A DNA stretch of 64,000 nucleotides, taken from the NCBI RefSeq assembly GCF_000971275.1, contig NZ_LAPV01000093.1:124001-188000 (forward strand). The letters are read 5' to 3'. Positions 1 to 8,231 of this stretch are shown one piece after another. A program made the position numbers and the translations under genes. Source of the DNA: Devosia psychrophila (GTDB lineage Bacteria > Pseudomonadota > Alphaproteobacteria > Rhizobiales > Devosiaceae). Position 1 is the first letter of the stretch, and every line of letters begins with the position of its first letter. Under the pieces are notes generated by a model. The model saw nothing but the letters and a program-made list of their open reading frames with translations, was not told where the DNA came from and ran no database searches.

Positions 1-1
1 A

Positions 2-301
2 CCCGCTACCGACTATGCGCATGCCTTTATCGGCGCGGCGCGGGCGCTCGGCATTCCGGCGCGTTATGTGACTGGATATCTGCTGGGCGACGAGGACGAG
101 GCGTCGTGCTTCCATGTCTGGGCGGAGGCTTTTGACGAGGGGCTCGGCTGGATAGGGTTCGATCCGATGCTGCAGCTTTGCCCGACCGACCGGCACGTAC
201 GGCTCGCTGCCGGGCTGGATGCGCTATCGGCCACGCCGCTGCGCGCGGTCCCGGCAGGTGATGGAACGATCGAGGTCAGCCTGAGCGTTACGGTCGAGTA
301 G
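2..301 (+). CDS. Transglutaminase-like protein, C-terminal end (partial)
   Basis: The frame is already open at the window edge, so only the last 99 residues are visible. They fit the end of a transglutaminase-like (papain-fold) core. The helix DYAHAFIGAARALGIPAR follows the catalytic Cys, which lies outside the window. HVWAEAF supplies the catalytic His and WIGFDP the Asp. Alphaproteobacterial proteins of this type often have an N-terminal bacterial transglutaminase domain, which cannot be seen here. Substrate unknown. The gene ends with TAG and the next gene starts about 100 bases later. Confidence 0.8.
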   Translation, partial: PATDYAHAFIGAARALGIPARYVTGYLLGDEDEASCFHVWAEAFDEGLGWIGFDPMLQLCPTDRHVRLAAGLDALSATPLRAVPAGDGTIEVSLSVTVE

Positions 302-351
302 TTTTTCGTCTCGCTTTTTTGGGTAGATCGAGAAAACCGCCCCGACAGAGC

Positions 352-377
352 AACACTTAGCCATTGTACTAAGTGTT
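352..377. promoter_or_regulatory. Perfect 9-bp inverted repeat, likely ArsR-family operator
   Basis: AACACTTAG, an 8-base spacer, then CTAAGTGTT form a perfect inverted repeat 21 bases before the start codon at 398. Imperfect palindromes of this size and position are typical autoregulatory sites of ArsR/SmtB repressors. The sequence shows the palindrome; its binding by the downstream regulator is inference. Confidence 0.6.
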
Positions 378-397
378 CGGATTTGATCCTTAGCTGT

Positions 398-733
398 ATG
401 GCACAGTATCAACAGCTCGATGGCATTTTTCAGGCATTGGCCGATCCGACGCGGCGCGCGGTGATTGGGCGGCTGGGGCGCGGGCCCGCCAGCGTGGGGG
501 AGCTTGCCAAGCCGTTCGAGATGGCCCTGCCCTCGTTCATTAAACACATTCATATGCTCGAAGAGAGCGGGCTGATCCGCACCAGCAAGCTGGGCCGGGT
601 TCGCACTTGTACGATCGAGGCGCAAAGGCTGGCGGCGGTTGGCGGATGGCTCGATGAACAGAGGGCGATCTGGGAGAGCCGGACGGACCGGCTGGAGCAG
701 TTCGTCACCAGCAAGGAGGAGAAACGGAAATGA
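398..733 (+). CDS. ArsR-family winged-helix repressor
   Basis: A 111-residue single-domain regulator. The N-terminus reads IFQALADPTRRAVIGRL, the hallmark opening of ArsR/SmtB proteins. The recognition helix region is VGELAKPFEMALPSFIKHI, followed by the wing SGLIRTSKLGRVRT. No Cys-based metal site is seen, so it belongs with the SRPBCC-linked ArsR subgroup rather than the metal sensors. ATG at 398 is preferred to the in-frame start at 383 because the family begins close to this residue. The stop overlaps the start of the next frame (ATGA at 730-733), the usual ArsR/SRPBCC operon arrangement. A palindrome at 352-377 suggests autoregulation. Confidence 0.85.
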   Translation: MAQYQQLDGIFQALADPTRRAVIGRLGRGPASVGELAKPFEMALPSFIKHIHMLEESGLIRTSKLGRVRTCTIEAQRLAAVGGWLDEQRAIWESRTDRLEQFVTSKEEKRK

Positions 734-819
734 CGCTCGATCCGCTACGCGACCTCGAAATCACCCGCATCATCAAGGCGCCACGGCAGGCAGTGCCGCC
801 AGTCTGGCAGGGCATGTGA
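730..819 (+). pseudogene. SRPBCC/AHSA1-family protein, truncated remnant
   Basis: Translation starts in an ATGA overlap with the ArsR gene and gives a typical SRPBCC N-terminus (DLEITRIIKAPRQAV), where the family normally continues with a VW..W.DP-type segment. Here it reads PPVWQGM and stops after 29 residues; the family is about 140-160 residues. No continuation was found in the following 140 bases in any frame, so most of the gene seems deleted rather than merely frameshifted. A 29-residue product is unlikely to be functional. Confidence 0.65.
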
Positions 820-962
820 TGGCGGTCATCCAAGGCATGTCCACCCTGGCCCGAGATGGGGCAGGACGCGATAAGCTGCTTGGCATCGCCAGGATGGCTA
901 TGGCTGGCTGGCCGCCTGCAGCTTAGCGATTGGGCTACAGGCGGAGGACAGAATGCCGTGGC

Positions 963-1673
963 CTACATATCCACTAGCGGTAAGAACCCGCCATAGATGG
1001 TTCGCTTGCCGTCCCAGACGTCGGGGTTTGGGGCCATCCGCGGATCCTTCATCAGTACGCCCCAAGCAGTGTCGTGTATTTCTTTTGAAGGCCATTCGAT
1101 GAACGAGAAGCTGATGGTCTCTCCATCCTGGCAGTCCACGGCCCGCTGAAAGTCGGTGGTTTTACCGGGGGGCACATCGTCGCCCCAACCGTCCAGCACG
1201 CGCAATGCACCATGCTCGATCAGCAGCGGCGCCTGTTGTTCAGACAGGGTTCTGAAGGCTTCCTTATTCGCCAGCGGAACCGGCGAAATCATGCCGTCGA
1301 CATAGCCGGGCTTCCCATTGCGCCCGGTGTCGTGCAGCGTTTCGAAGCCTCCATAAATCATGCGCTTGGCATCGAATGGCATTTCGCCCATCGCCGCCAT
1401 ATCGGGATCGTCCATCATGGTCTTGGCGGCCTGTTGCCGCGTTGCGCGGTCGGGGTATTCGACCCATGAAAAGACTGGCACTTCGCCATCTTCAAGCTTG
1501 GTGGCACGATAGAAGTCGGTTTGTTCACCATGGGGTACGTCATCGCACCAATTTTCGACCAGTCTGGTTGCGCCCAAGCTCTCGAAATAACCGGCCGCCT
1601 TGCTGGCTTGCTCGCGGTATTTTTCCTTGTTGCCGGCTGGCACTGCAAGCACGAAACCCTCGATATATGACAT
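963..1673 (-). CDS. Tandem DUF1428 protein (two fused YbaA-like domains)
   Basis: 236 residues made of two homologous halves. The first runs from MSYIEGFVLAVPAGNKEKY to KRMIYGGFE and the second from GYVDGMISPVPLANKEAF to KRTIYGGFLP. Both contain a WxDDVPxGxxTDFxRA block and a DPxMA motif. Single DUF1428 proteins are about 120 residues, so this is an internal duplication or fusion. DUF1428 has a ferredoxin-like dimeric alpha/beta barrel fold, and two copies could form that dimer within one chain. Function unknown. ATG at 1673 is chosen because the first domain starts directly there; the in-frame extension upstream is Arg-rich and unlike the family. DUF1428 genes often sit near ArsR-SRPBCC pairs, as here. 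Confidence 0.8.
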   Translation of the reverse strand: MSYIEGFVLAVPAGNKEKYREQASKAAGYFESLGATRLVENWCDDVPHGEQTDFYRATKLEDGEVPVFSWVEYPDRATRQQAAKTMMDDPDMAAMGEMPFDAKRMIYGGFETLHDTGRNGKPGYVDGMISPVPLANKEAFRTLSEQQAPLLIEHGALRVLDGWGDDVPPGKTTDFQRAVDCQDGETISFSFIEWPSKEIHDTAWGVLMKDPRMAPNPDVWDGKRTIYGGFLPLVDM

Positions 1674-1807
1674 GGATCGTCTCCGCTGAATTTCCGTTCT
1701 AACCACACGACGAACGGGACAATGCGGTATCGACACGGGCGGCGCAATTTTTTAGCAAGCTTGTCGCCCGGTCGAAGCCGCCAGTATCCCACCGGAGGTT
1801 GCCTGGC

Positions 1808-2743
1808 TCAGAGGCTGAGCAAATACAGCCACGCTGAAATCGTCAAAGCCGACATCACCGTGGCGATGAGGATGGTGTTGGCGGCGACGCTGGTGCCGCG
1901 ATTGTAGTAGGTGGCGAAGACATAGACGTTGACGCCGGCGGGCATGGCCGAAAGCAGGATGCCGTAGCGAGCGATGTCCATGGGGACATGCAGCACCCAG
2001 ATCATCAGCACATAGGCGATGGCGGGGTGGATGATCAGCTTGATCAGCGAGGCGACCAGCGCCTGCTTCCAATTGTCGGACAGCTTGAATTCATAGAGCG
2101 CGCCGCCGATGCCGAACAGGGCGGCGGGGACGACGGCGGAGCTCATCATGACGAGGAAGGCCTCGGCCGGTTCGATCAATTGCAGGCCGGAAAAGTATCC
2201 GACCATGCCGGCGATAATGCCCCAGATCAGCGGATTGGACAGCACGCGGCGGGCGGCGACGATCAGCGTCTTGCCGAGCGGCTGGCCGTCGCGCTTAACC
2301 AGTTCCATGGTGACCATGCCGATAGTGAGCAGGATGGCGCCATGCAGGCCGATGATCGACAACGTGACCGGCAACGCTTCGGGGCCATAGGCGCGGGACA
2401 TGATGGGCAGGCCGACGAGGACCGTATTGGTGAAGGTGCCGGAAAACCCGACCGAGACGCCCTCGCCCGGGGTGTTCTTGAAAATGCGGATAGCGATGAC
2501 GATGCCGATGGCGAAGCAGATCAGCGCGCCGAGATAGAACGGTCCGATGATCGACAGATTGAAGGCCGAACGTAAATCGGATGTCACAAGGGAGTGAAAC
2601 AGCAGGCACGGCGTGGCAAAGTTGTTCACGAAGGCGATCAGGCTCTTGATGCCTTCCTGCGGGAACAGGCGAAAGCGGACGGCCGAATAGCCGAGCGCCA
2701 TCAGCGCGAAAATGGGCGCGATGATAGTGACAATGGCAAGCAT
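1808..2743 (-). CDS. AEC-family (auxin efflux carrier-like) permease
   Basis: A 311-residue, very hydrophobic protein with about ten predicted membrane segments in two blocks around a more polar stretch (ELVKRDGQPLGKTL). The first block contains GFSGTFTNTVLVGLPI, resembling the AEC/malonate transporter signature. The C-terminal half contains SSAVVPAALFGIGG and LSAMPAGVNVYVFA, also typical of AEC proteins (bacterial MdcF/YfdV-like, organic anion transport). ATG at 2743 is preferred because the hydrophobic N-terminus MLAIVTIIAPIFALMALGY starts there. Substrate unknown. It is divergent from glpD and probably a single-gene unit. Confidence 0.8.
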   Translation of the reverse strand: MLAIVTIIAPIFALMALGYSAVRFRLFPQEGIKSLIAFVNNFATPCLLFHSLVTSDLRSAFNLSIIGPFYLGALICFAIGIVIAIRIFKNTPGEGVSVGFSGTFTNTVLVGLPIMSRAYGPEALPVTLSIIGLHGAILLTIGMVTMELVKRDGQPLGKTLIVAARRVLSNPLIWGIIAGMVGYFSGLQLIEPAEAFLVMMSSAVVPAALFGIGGALYEFKLSDNWKQALVASLIKLIIHPAIAYVLMIWVLHVPMDIARYGILLSAMPAGVNVYVFATYYNRGTSVAANTILIATVMSALTISAWLYLLSL

Positions 2744-2847
2744 GCCGGGATTCCGGAACCAGAAGGGATGTGTTGCCGTAACCCTTTGCCCCGGAGGGGT
2801 CAATCATCACCTTGTATGGTAGATTTGATATGCGGGCGCACCGCTAT

Positions 2848-2897
2848 AACGAAACCAAATAACTTTCAAAACGAAATTGAACCGCGTATAAACGAAA
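2848..2897. promoter_or_regulatory. Three AACGAAA direct repeats upstream of glpD
   Basis: AACGAAA occurs at 2848-2854, 2870-2876 and 2891-2897. Spacing is 22 and 21 bases, about two helical turns, so the copies lie on one face of the DNA. The last copy is 16 bases before the glpD ATG. DeoR-family repressors such as GlpR often use repeated TTTCGTT-type half sites, so a GlpR-like operator is a reasonable inference. No glpR gene is in the window. Confidence 0.45.
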
Positions 2898-2913
2898 CTA
2901 ACAAGGAGCGAGC

Positions 2914-4413
2914 ATGGCGGATAGCGAGAGCGTCGACATTTTTGTCATCGGCGGCGGCATCAATGGCGCGAGCGTGGCGCGGGACGCGGTTGGGCGCGGC
3001 TATACGGTGGCGCTGGCGGAGATGAACGATCTCGCGTCGGGCACGTCGTCGGCGGCGACCAAGCTGGTGCATGGCGGCTTGCGCTATCTTGAGCATTACG
3101 AATTCCGGCTGGTTCATGAAGCGCTGGCCGAGCGCGAAGTGTTGTGGGCGGAAGCGCCGCATATTATCAAGGCGTTGCGCTTCGTGCTGCCGCATCACAA
3201 GGGGCTACGGCCCGCGGTGGTGCTGCGGGCGGGCCTCGCCATGTATGACTATATGGGCGGACGGAGGCTGCTGCCGCCGACCAAGACGCTTGACCTGACC
3301 AAGCACGAGTCCGGCAAGCCGCTGAAGCCGGGCTATCGGCTGGGGTTCGAATATTCGGACTGCTGGGTGGACGACGCGCGCTTCGTGGTGCTCAACGTGC
3401 GCGACGCCGCGGACAAGGGCGCAGCGGTGCATGTGCGCACCAAGGTGACCAGCGTGCGTCGCGATGCTGGCGGCTGGACGGTTGAACTCGACGGCGAGGA
3501 TGGACGGCAGACGGTGCATGCCAGACTGGTGGTCAACGCCGCCGGGCCGTGGGTCGATGATGTGATCACCGGCGCGATGGGCAAGAACGGCGCGCATAAT
3601 GTGCGGCTGGTCAAGGGCAGCCATATCGTGGTGCGGAAACTCTATGAGCACGACCGCTGCTACATGTTCCAGAATGCCGATGGGCGCGTGATTTTCGCCA
3701 TACCCTATGAGGACGACTTCACGCTGATCGGCACTACTGACGAGGATTATGAAGGCGACCCCAGTGATGTCAAAATCTCCGACAAGGAGACGGCTTACCT
3801 GCTGAGCGCGGCGAGCGAGTATTTCGCCAAGCCAGTGACCCGGGACCAGATCCACTGGACCTATTCGGGCGTACGGCCGCTGTTCGACGATGGGGCCAGT
3901 GCGGCACAGGAAGCGACGCGGGACTATGTGCTGAAGGTAGACGGCAATGCGGCGACGGGCGCGGCGATCAATGTGTTTGGCGGCAAGCTGACCACATCGC
4001 GGCGGCTGGCCGAGTCGGTGCTCGAAAAGATCGAGGACGTGCTAGGCAAGAAGGGCGCGCCCTGGACCAAGACCAGCCGTTTGCCGGGTGGCGATTTTGA
4101 GCCACTGGCGTTTGACGCCGAAGTGCGGCGATTGGGGATGGAGTATCCGGGGCTGCCGGCGACGATGGTGCGGCGGTTGCTGCGGCTGTATGGCACGCGG
4201 GCGCGGGTGTTGCTTGGAACGGCGCAGTCGGTGGACGATCTCGGGCAGCATTTCGGCTGGGACCTGTATGCAGCCGAGGTGGATTACCTGGTTGCCAATG
4301 AATGGGCGCGGACGGCACAAGATGTGCTGTGGCGGCGGACCAAGGTCGGCCTGCGGGTAAGCAAGGAAGAGGTTGCGGCGCTGGAAGCGTATCTGGCGGG
4401 CAAGGGGCTTTGA
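2914..4413 (+). CDS. glpD: Glycerol-3-phosphate dehydrogenase, aerobic, FAD-dependent
   Basis: 499 residues, the usual GlpD length. It oxidises sn-glycerol-3-phosphate to dihydroxyacetone phosphate at the inner membrane and passes electrons to quinone. The N-terminus has the FAD dinucleotide-binding motif VIGGGINGASVARDAVGRG. It is followed by the family block SGTSSAATKLVHGGLRYLE and later by FAIPYEDDFTLIGTTDEDY and the C-terminal DAO region. The start has a good ribosome site (AAGGAG, 2901-2906). glpK follows on the same strand after a palindromic repeat, so the two form a glycerol catabolic module. No GlpF facilitator or GlpR is visible nearby. Confidence 0.95.
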   Translation: MADSESVDIFVIGGGINGASVARDAVGRGYTVALAEMNDLASGTSSAATKLVHGGLRYLEHYEFRLVHEALAEREVLWAEAPHIIKALRFVLPHHKGLRPAVVLRAGLAMYDYMGGRRLLPPTKTLDLTKHESGKPLKPGYRLGFEYSDCWVDDARFVVLNVRDAADKGAAVHVRTKVTSVRRDAGGWTVELDGEDGRQTVHARLVVNAAGPWVDDVITGAMGKNGAHNVRLVKGSHIVVRKLYEHDRCYMFQNADGRVIFAIPYEDDFTLIGTTDEDYEGDPSDVKISDKETAYLLSAASEYFAKPVTRDQIHWTYSGVRPLFDDGASAAQEATRDYVLKVDGNAATGAAINVFGGKLTTSRRLAESVLEKIEDVLGKKGAPWTKTSRLPGGDFEPLAFDAEVRRLGMEYPGLPATMVRRLLRLYGTRARVLLGTAQSVDDLGQHFGWDLYAAEVDYLVANEWARTAQDVLWRRTKVGLRVSKEEVAALEAYLAGKGL

Positions 4414-4420
4414 AGCATAA

Positions 4421-4579
4421 GTCGACACCCTCCCCCTTGAGGGGAGGGATCAAGGGAGGGGGTATCTGTTCACGCAGATTGGACTCGTGGAGAGATACCC
4501 CCTCCCGGCTCGATGACGGACCTGGCAAGCGCTAAGTCCTATCTCGCTTTCCCTCCCCTCAACGGGGAGGGTGGTCGAC
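4421..4579. repeat. 159-bp intergenic palindromic repeat with terminal inverted repeats
   Basis: The segment opens with GTCGACACCCTCCCC and closes with GGGGAGGGTGGTCGAC, so its ends are imperfect inverted repeats. Each end can also fold on itself (CTCCCCTTGAGGGGAG-type hairpins). It separates glpD from glpK and may act as an attenuator or RNA-processing site. A partial copy of one end (GTCGACACTCTCCCCCTTG) recurs at 8179-8210, showing that it is a dispersed family. Confidence 0.65.
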
Positions 4580-4611
4580 TGAGAGACCGGTGAACGGTTC
4601 TGGGAGGATGC

Positions 4612-6096
4612 ATGACTTACATTCTGGCGATCGATCAGGGGACGACGTCGAGCCGGGCGATCGTATTTGGCAAGGACCGGACGATTGCCGGGGTGGGGCA
4701 GAAGGAATTTACCCAGCATTTTCCGCAGGATGGCTGGGTGGAGCATGACCCGGAGGAAATCTGGGACTCGGTCGTTTGGGCGGTGAAAAAGGCGATCAAG
4801 GACGCTGGAATCGAGGCTTCGGAGATTGCTGCCATCGGCATTACCAACCAGCGCGAGACGACGCTGATCTGGGACCGAACGACCGGCAAGGCGATCCATA
4901 ATGCCATCGTGTGGCAGGACCGGCGGACGGCTGCCTATTGCGCCAAGCTCAAGAAGGCCGGCCACGAGAAACTGGTGACCAAAAAGACCGGATTGCTGCT
5001 CGACCCGTATTTCAGCGGCACCAAGGTCAGGTGGTTGCTGGACAATGTGAAGGGTGCGCGGAAGCGGGCCGAGGCGGGCGAGTTGGCGTTCGGGACGGTG
5101 GATTCGTTCCTGATCTGGCGGCTGACCGGCGGCAAGAGCCATGTGACCGACGCAACCAATGCCGGACGTACGCTGCTGTTCGATATCGGCAAGAACGCCT
5201 GGGACAAGGGGTTGCTGGCGCTGTTCGACGTGCCGGCGGCACTGCTGCCCGAGGTCAAGGATTGCGCGGACGATTTCGGGGTGACTGAGGCTGGGTGGTT
5301 CGGAGCGGAAATTCCGATCCTCGGCGTCGCCGGGGATCAGCATGCGGCGACTATCGGGCAGGCGTGTTTCCAGCCGGGCATGCTGAAGTCGACCTATGGG
5401 ACGGGGTGTTTTGCGCTGCTCAACACCGGCGCCGACATGGTGCGCAGCAAGAACCGGCTGCTGACGACGATCGCCTATCGGCTGGACGGCAAGACGACTT
5501 ATGCGCTCGAAGGCTCGATCTTTGTTGCCGGGGCCGCGGTGCAGTGGATCCGCGATGGGCTGAAACTGGTCAAGCATGCCAGCGAGACCGGACCCCTGGC
5601 CGAGAGCGCCGATCCGAGCCAAAATGTCTATATGGTGCCAGCCTTTGTGGGACTTGGCGCACCGTGGTGGGACGCCGAGGCGCGCGGTGCGATCTATGGG
5701 CTGACGCGCAATTCGGGGCCGGCGGAGATCGCCAAGGCGGCGCTGGAGGCGGTATGTTACCAGACCCGCGACCTGCTGGAAGCGATGCGCAAGGACTGGA
5801 AAGGCGGCGGCGACACGGTGCTGCGCGTCGATGGCGGCATGGTAGCGTCGGACTGGACCATGCAGTTCTTGGCCGATGTGCTCGATGCGCCGGTTGACCG
5901 GCCGGTGATCCTTGAAACCACGGCTCTGGGCGCGGCGTGGCTCGGGGGAGCGCGGGCGGGGGTGTGGCCGGGCATGGCTGAATTTGCCAGCAGCTGGGCG
6001 AGGGATGCGCAGTTCAAGCCGAAGATGGACGCAGCCGAGAGGAAGCGGAAGATCAAGGGCTGGGATGCGGCGGTGCGGCGGACGCTGACGGTTTAG
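4612..6096 (+). CDS. glpK: Glycerol kinase
   Basis: 494 residues, full length for GlpK. It phosphorylates glycerol with ATP to make the substrate of GlpD. The N-terminus is the FGGY-kinase phosphate-binding segment [46 protein letters not shown] and AIVWQDRR match glycerol kinases; the middle contains [15 protein letters not shown] and the C-terminal domain [16 protein letters not shown]. The GlpK-specific FPQ.GWVEHD segment separates it from other FGGY sugar kinases. A GGGAGG ribosome site lies just before ATG at 4612. Co-oriented with glpD 198 bases upstream. Confidence 0.95.
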   Translation: MTYILAIDQGTTSSRAIVFGKDRTIAGVGQKEFTQHFPQDGWVEHDPEEIWDSVVWAVKKAIKDAGIEASEIAAIGITNQRETTLIWDRTTGKAIHNAIVWQDRRTAAYCAKLKKAGHEKLVTKKTGLLLDPYFSGTKVRWLLDNVKGARKRAEAGELAFGTVDSFLIWRLTGGKSHVTDATNAGRTLLFDIGKNAWDKGLLALFDVPAALLPEVKDCADDFGVTEAGWFGAEIPILGVAGDQHAATIGQACFQPGMLKSTYGTGCFALLNTGADMVRSKNRLLTTIAYRLDGKTTYALEGSIFVAGAAVQWIRDGLKLVKHASETGPLAESADPSQNVYMVPAFVGLGAPWWDAEARGAIYGLTRNSGPAEIAKAALEAVCYQTRDLLEAMRKDWKGGGDTVLRVDGGMVASDWTMQFLADVLDAPVDRPVILETTALGAAWLGGARAGVWPGMAEFASSWARDAQFKPKMDAAERKRKIKGWDAAVRRTLTV

Positions 6097-6118
6097 GGGG
6101 CTGTTGCCGGATCGGTAT

Positions 6119-6209
6119 AGCCGACCTCGTGGTTCGACGGGCTCACCATGAGGTCTACGGAACCGCTGATGCTCGTGACGAGTGGCCCTCGGGTCGAGCC
6201 CGAGGGAGA
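6119..6209. repeat. Imperfect palindromic intergenic sequence after glpK
   Basis: Just after the glpK stop is a non-coding stretch with stem-forming parts, for example CCTCGTGGTTCGACGGGCTC and CCCTCGGGTCGAGCCCGAGG. It resembles the dispersed intergenic palindromes common in high-GC alphaproteobacteria. No other copy was found in this window, so repeat status is inferred from its structure. Confidence 0.4.
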
Positions 6210-6227
6210 AAGAGTCCTTGTTAGGGC

Positions 6228-6342
6228 ACCCCCACCTAGCCTCCCCCTGATGAGGGGGAGGAATCCGATCGAGTCTTTGGCACAATTTCTGTCAACCACC
6301 GGCCAGATTCCCCCCTTTTTCAGGAGGAGGTTAGGTGGGGGT
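6228..6342. repeat. 115-bp miniature repeat with ~20-bp terminal inverted repeats
   Basis: Left end ACCCCCACCTAGCCTCCCC and right end GGAGGAGGTTAGGTGGGGGT are near-perfect inverted repeats. The interior (GATGAGGGGGAGGAATCCGATCGAG...) is clearly homologous to the element at 13376-13488. It is non-coding and lies between the convergent glpK and CAP-lipoprotein genes. Its size and termini suggest a MITE-like or BIME-like element. No obvious target-site duplication is seen. Confidence 0.65.
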
Positions 6343-6404
6343 ATGCTTGCTCGCTACCTTTGCGCACTGCCCTCGCTCGTTACCCTAACTTCCTAGTCCC
6401 CACC

Positions 6405-6929
6405 CTACCCGCGCCAGGCGTCAAAGCTGCCGCCGGCTATCATGGCCCAGTAGAGTTTGCCACCGGTGCCGCGTGAGACGGCGAGGCCGAATTCGGTGAA
6501 GCGGTTGCTGAGGAGCGTGCCGCGGTGGCCGGAGGAGTCCATCCAGCCCTGGATCACGGCCGGCAAACTGGTGTAGCCCTTGCCGACGTTTTCGCCGACG
6601 GCGCCGAGATAGCCGGCCGTGGTGACACGCTGGCGCAGGGTAACGCCGAGGTCGTGGCTCATGGTGTTTTTCTGGGCCATCAGGCGGGCTTGCGAGCGAG
6701 CGGCGTCTTCGAGTTGGGAATTGTAGCTCCATTGCGGCGCGCCGTTTGCTTTGCGGACGGCATTGATGGCGCTGAGGATCTCGGCGTCACTCAGGCTTTC
6801 GGGCGTACTGGAAGCCGATTTTGGCAGCACCGGAATGGTGGTGGAGCAGGCCGCGACGGCAGCGGCGGCGCCCAGGATGATGAAGCCGCGGCGGGTGGTG
6901 GAGAGCATCGGGGCATCCATGGGGTTCAT
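6405..6929 (-). CDS. CAP-domain (SCP/YkwD-like) lipoprotein
   Basis: 174 residues. The N-terminus has an Arg pair and hydrophobic stretch (TTRRGFIILGAAAAVAAC) ending in a lipobox-like VAAC, so it is probably a lipoprotein, perhaps Tat-exported. The rest is a CAP/CRISP-SCP-PR1 domain: NAVRKANGAPQW, ARSQARLMAQKNTMSHD with the conserved His, GENVGKGYTS, and GWMDSSGHRGTLLS with the second His. Bacterial YkwD-type CAP proteins are envelope proteins of mostly unknown activity. Its ATG overlaps the stop of the upstream kinase gene (ATGA, 6926-6929), so the two are co-translated. Confidence 0.85.
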   Translation of the reverse strand: MNPMDAPMLSTTRRGFIILGAAAAVAACSTTIPVLPKSASSTPESLSDAEILSAINAVRKANGAPQWSYNSQLEDAARSQARLMAQKNTMSHDLGVTLRQRVTTAGYLGAVGENVGKGYTSLPAVIQGWMDSSGHRGTLLSNRFTEFGLAVSRGTGGKLYWAMIAGGSFDAWRG

Positions 6930-7813
6930 GCCTGGTCGTAGGCGCTGAGAAGATGTGGCAGGCAGGCGAGTTGGGCGGTTATCGCCTTGCCATCGGCGAG
7001 GGTCCAGCAGGCGGACAGTGCAGCATGGGCAGCGGCCCAGCCGAGAATGCGCTTGCGCGAATAGCCGAGGCGCTGGGCCAGGATATCGACGCGGGCGGCG
7101 ATGCGGCGCGGATCAGCGGCAATGTGGAGAGCGTCGACCGGATTGATGAAGACATTGGCGAGCTCATAGGCCGGATCGCCGATCAGTCCCTTGGGATCGA
7201 TGGCCAACCAGCCGCGATCGGAGCTGAGGATATTGTCGTGGTGCAGGTCCCCATGCAGTGGGATCTGGGCGCTGGGACGGTCGAACATCTTGAACGCAAT
7301 GCCGCTGGCGCGGGCGTAGAGATCGCGGGCGGTGTGGGGCCAGACGCGAACATCGGTATCGAACAGGGTCTGGAACCGGGTGCGCAGCGGCTGCAGGTTT
7401 TCCGGCGCGTCAGGGCGGGGCCGATGCAGACTGGCAACGACGGTGGCGATGGCGATGGTGCCTTCGTCATCCTTGCCGGCGCGGACGGGCTGGCCCAGCG
7501 TGCCGCCATCGAGCCATTCGAGGAAAATGGTATCGCCATGCATGTCGAACACCGTGGCGGCGCCCTCGCCGCCGTACCAGTTGAGCAGCGCAGAGCCGCG
7601 TCGCTTTTCTTCGACGGCAAGCTGCTTCAGGATCTTGAGGGCAGCGAAATTGCGGCCATTCTGCTCGACGCGGAAAATCCAGCTCGTCGCCGTTTCGGCC
7701 ACGGGCGTCGATTTGGTCAGGGACCAACGGATCATGGCGCGGCTGAGCGCGGTTTCGACAGGCGACTGATTCATGGCGTGCATTAGAGCAGAAGCCGCGA
7801 TTTGTTTCGACAT
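6926..7813 (-). CDS. Aminoglycoside phosphotransferase family protein, APH(6)/streptomycin-kinase-like
   Basis: Up to 295 residues with an APH kinase fold. The catalytic loop is LHGDLHHDNILSSDRG; the metal-binding block WLAIDPKGLIGDPAYELANVF is the form seen in APH(6) streptomycin 6-kinases. Upstream, ALKILK carries the ATP-binding Lys and FLEWLDGG the hinge. Sequence cannot tell true resistance from a housekeeping small-molecule kinase. Chromosomal setting and operon with a CAP lipoprotein argue against a recently acquired resistance gene. Start uncertain: Met codons at 7813, 7783 and 7774 are possible and none has a strong ribosome site. Confidence 0.8.
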   Translation of the reverse strand: MSKQIAASALMHAMNQSPVETALSRAMIRWSLTKSTPVAETATSWIFRVEQNGRNFAALKILKQLAVEEKRRGSALLNWYGGEGAATVFDMHGDTIFLEWLDGGTLGQPVRAGKDDEGTIAIATVVASLHRPRPDAPENLQPLRTRFQTLFDTDVRVWPHTARDLYARASGIAFKMFDRPSAQIPLHGDLHHDNILSSDRGWLAIDPKGLIGDPAYELANVFINPVDALHIAADPRRIAARVDILAQRLGYSRKRILGWAAAHAALSACWTLADGKAITAQLACLPHLLSAYDQA

Positions 7814-7990
7814 CCACAGCCACGTGACTGGTAAACTTGCTGAAATGTTGGCGGTAACCGGAAGGTAAGGCTGTCGGTTGGCAGATTTGCAACCCTAAGA
7901 GCAGGAAGCCTCTGCGCTGAAAGAGTTCGTTACTTTTACGGGCGCAGCATGAGGATCAAGCGAAACGCGAACCTGACAGGGAGGCTTCCG

Positions 7991-8167
7991 ATGACGCATC
8001 AACCTTATGACGACCGCCGTGAACCGAGCCGGCTCGCCGACATCATTGCACGTGACGAGGCGCATCCGAGCGTCGGGCGGCAGGTGATGAACGGGCTGAG
8101 CGGACTGCTGGTGCTGATGGTCACCGGCGTGGTCATTGTGTTGCTGGTGCTGTGGAAGTCGCCGTAG
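7991..8167 (+). CDS. Small single-pass membrane protein, unknown
   Basis: 58 residues. A polar N-terminus (MTHQPYDDRREPSRLADII) is followed by one clear membrane helix (GLLVLMVTGVVIVLLVLW) ending three residues before the stop. A GGGAGG ribosome site precedes ATG at 7991, which is why this start is preferred to 7949. A strong hairpin follows at 8183-8209 and may end the transcript. No family recognised. Confidence 0.6.
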   Translation: MTHQPYDDRREPSRLADIIARDEAHPSVGRQVMNGLSGLLVLMVTGVVIVLLVLWKSP

Positions 8168-8178
8168 GGGCGTTTCAG

Positions 8179-8210
8179 TCGACACTCTCCCCCTTGAGGG
8201 GGAGGGTAAG
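8179..8210. repeat. Hairpin; partial copy of the 4421 repeat, possible terminator
   Basis: GTCGACACTCTCCCCCTTG followed by AGGGGGAGGGT forms a strong stem (CTCCCCCTTGAGGGGGAG) and matches the left end of the element at 4421-4579. It lies between two convergent genes. There is no T-run, so any terminator role is uncertain. Confidence 0.5.
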
Positions 8211-8231
8211 TAAGCAAGCAAGCGAGTTAGC

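Noticed and set aside
6926-7813. Recently acquired streptomycin resistance gene
   Set aside because: No transposon, integron or insertion sequence nearby and base composition like its neighbours; treated as a chromosomal family member of unknown substrate.
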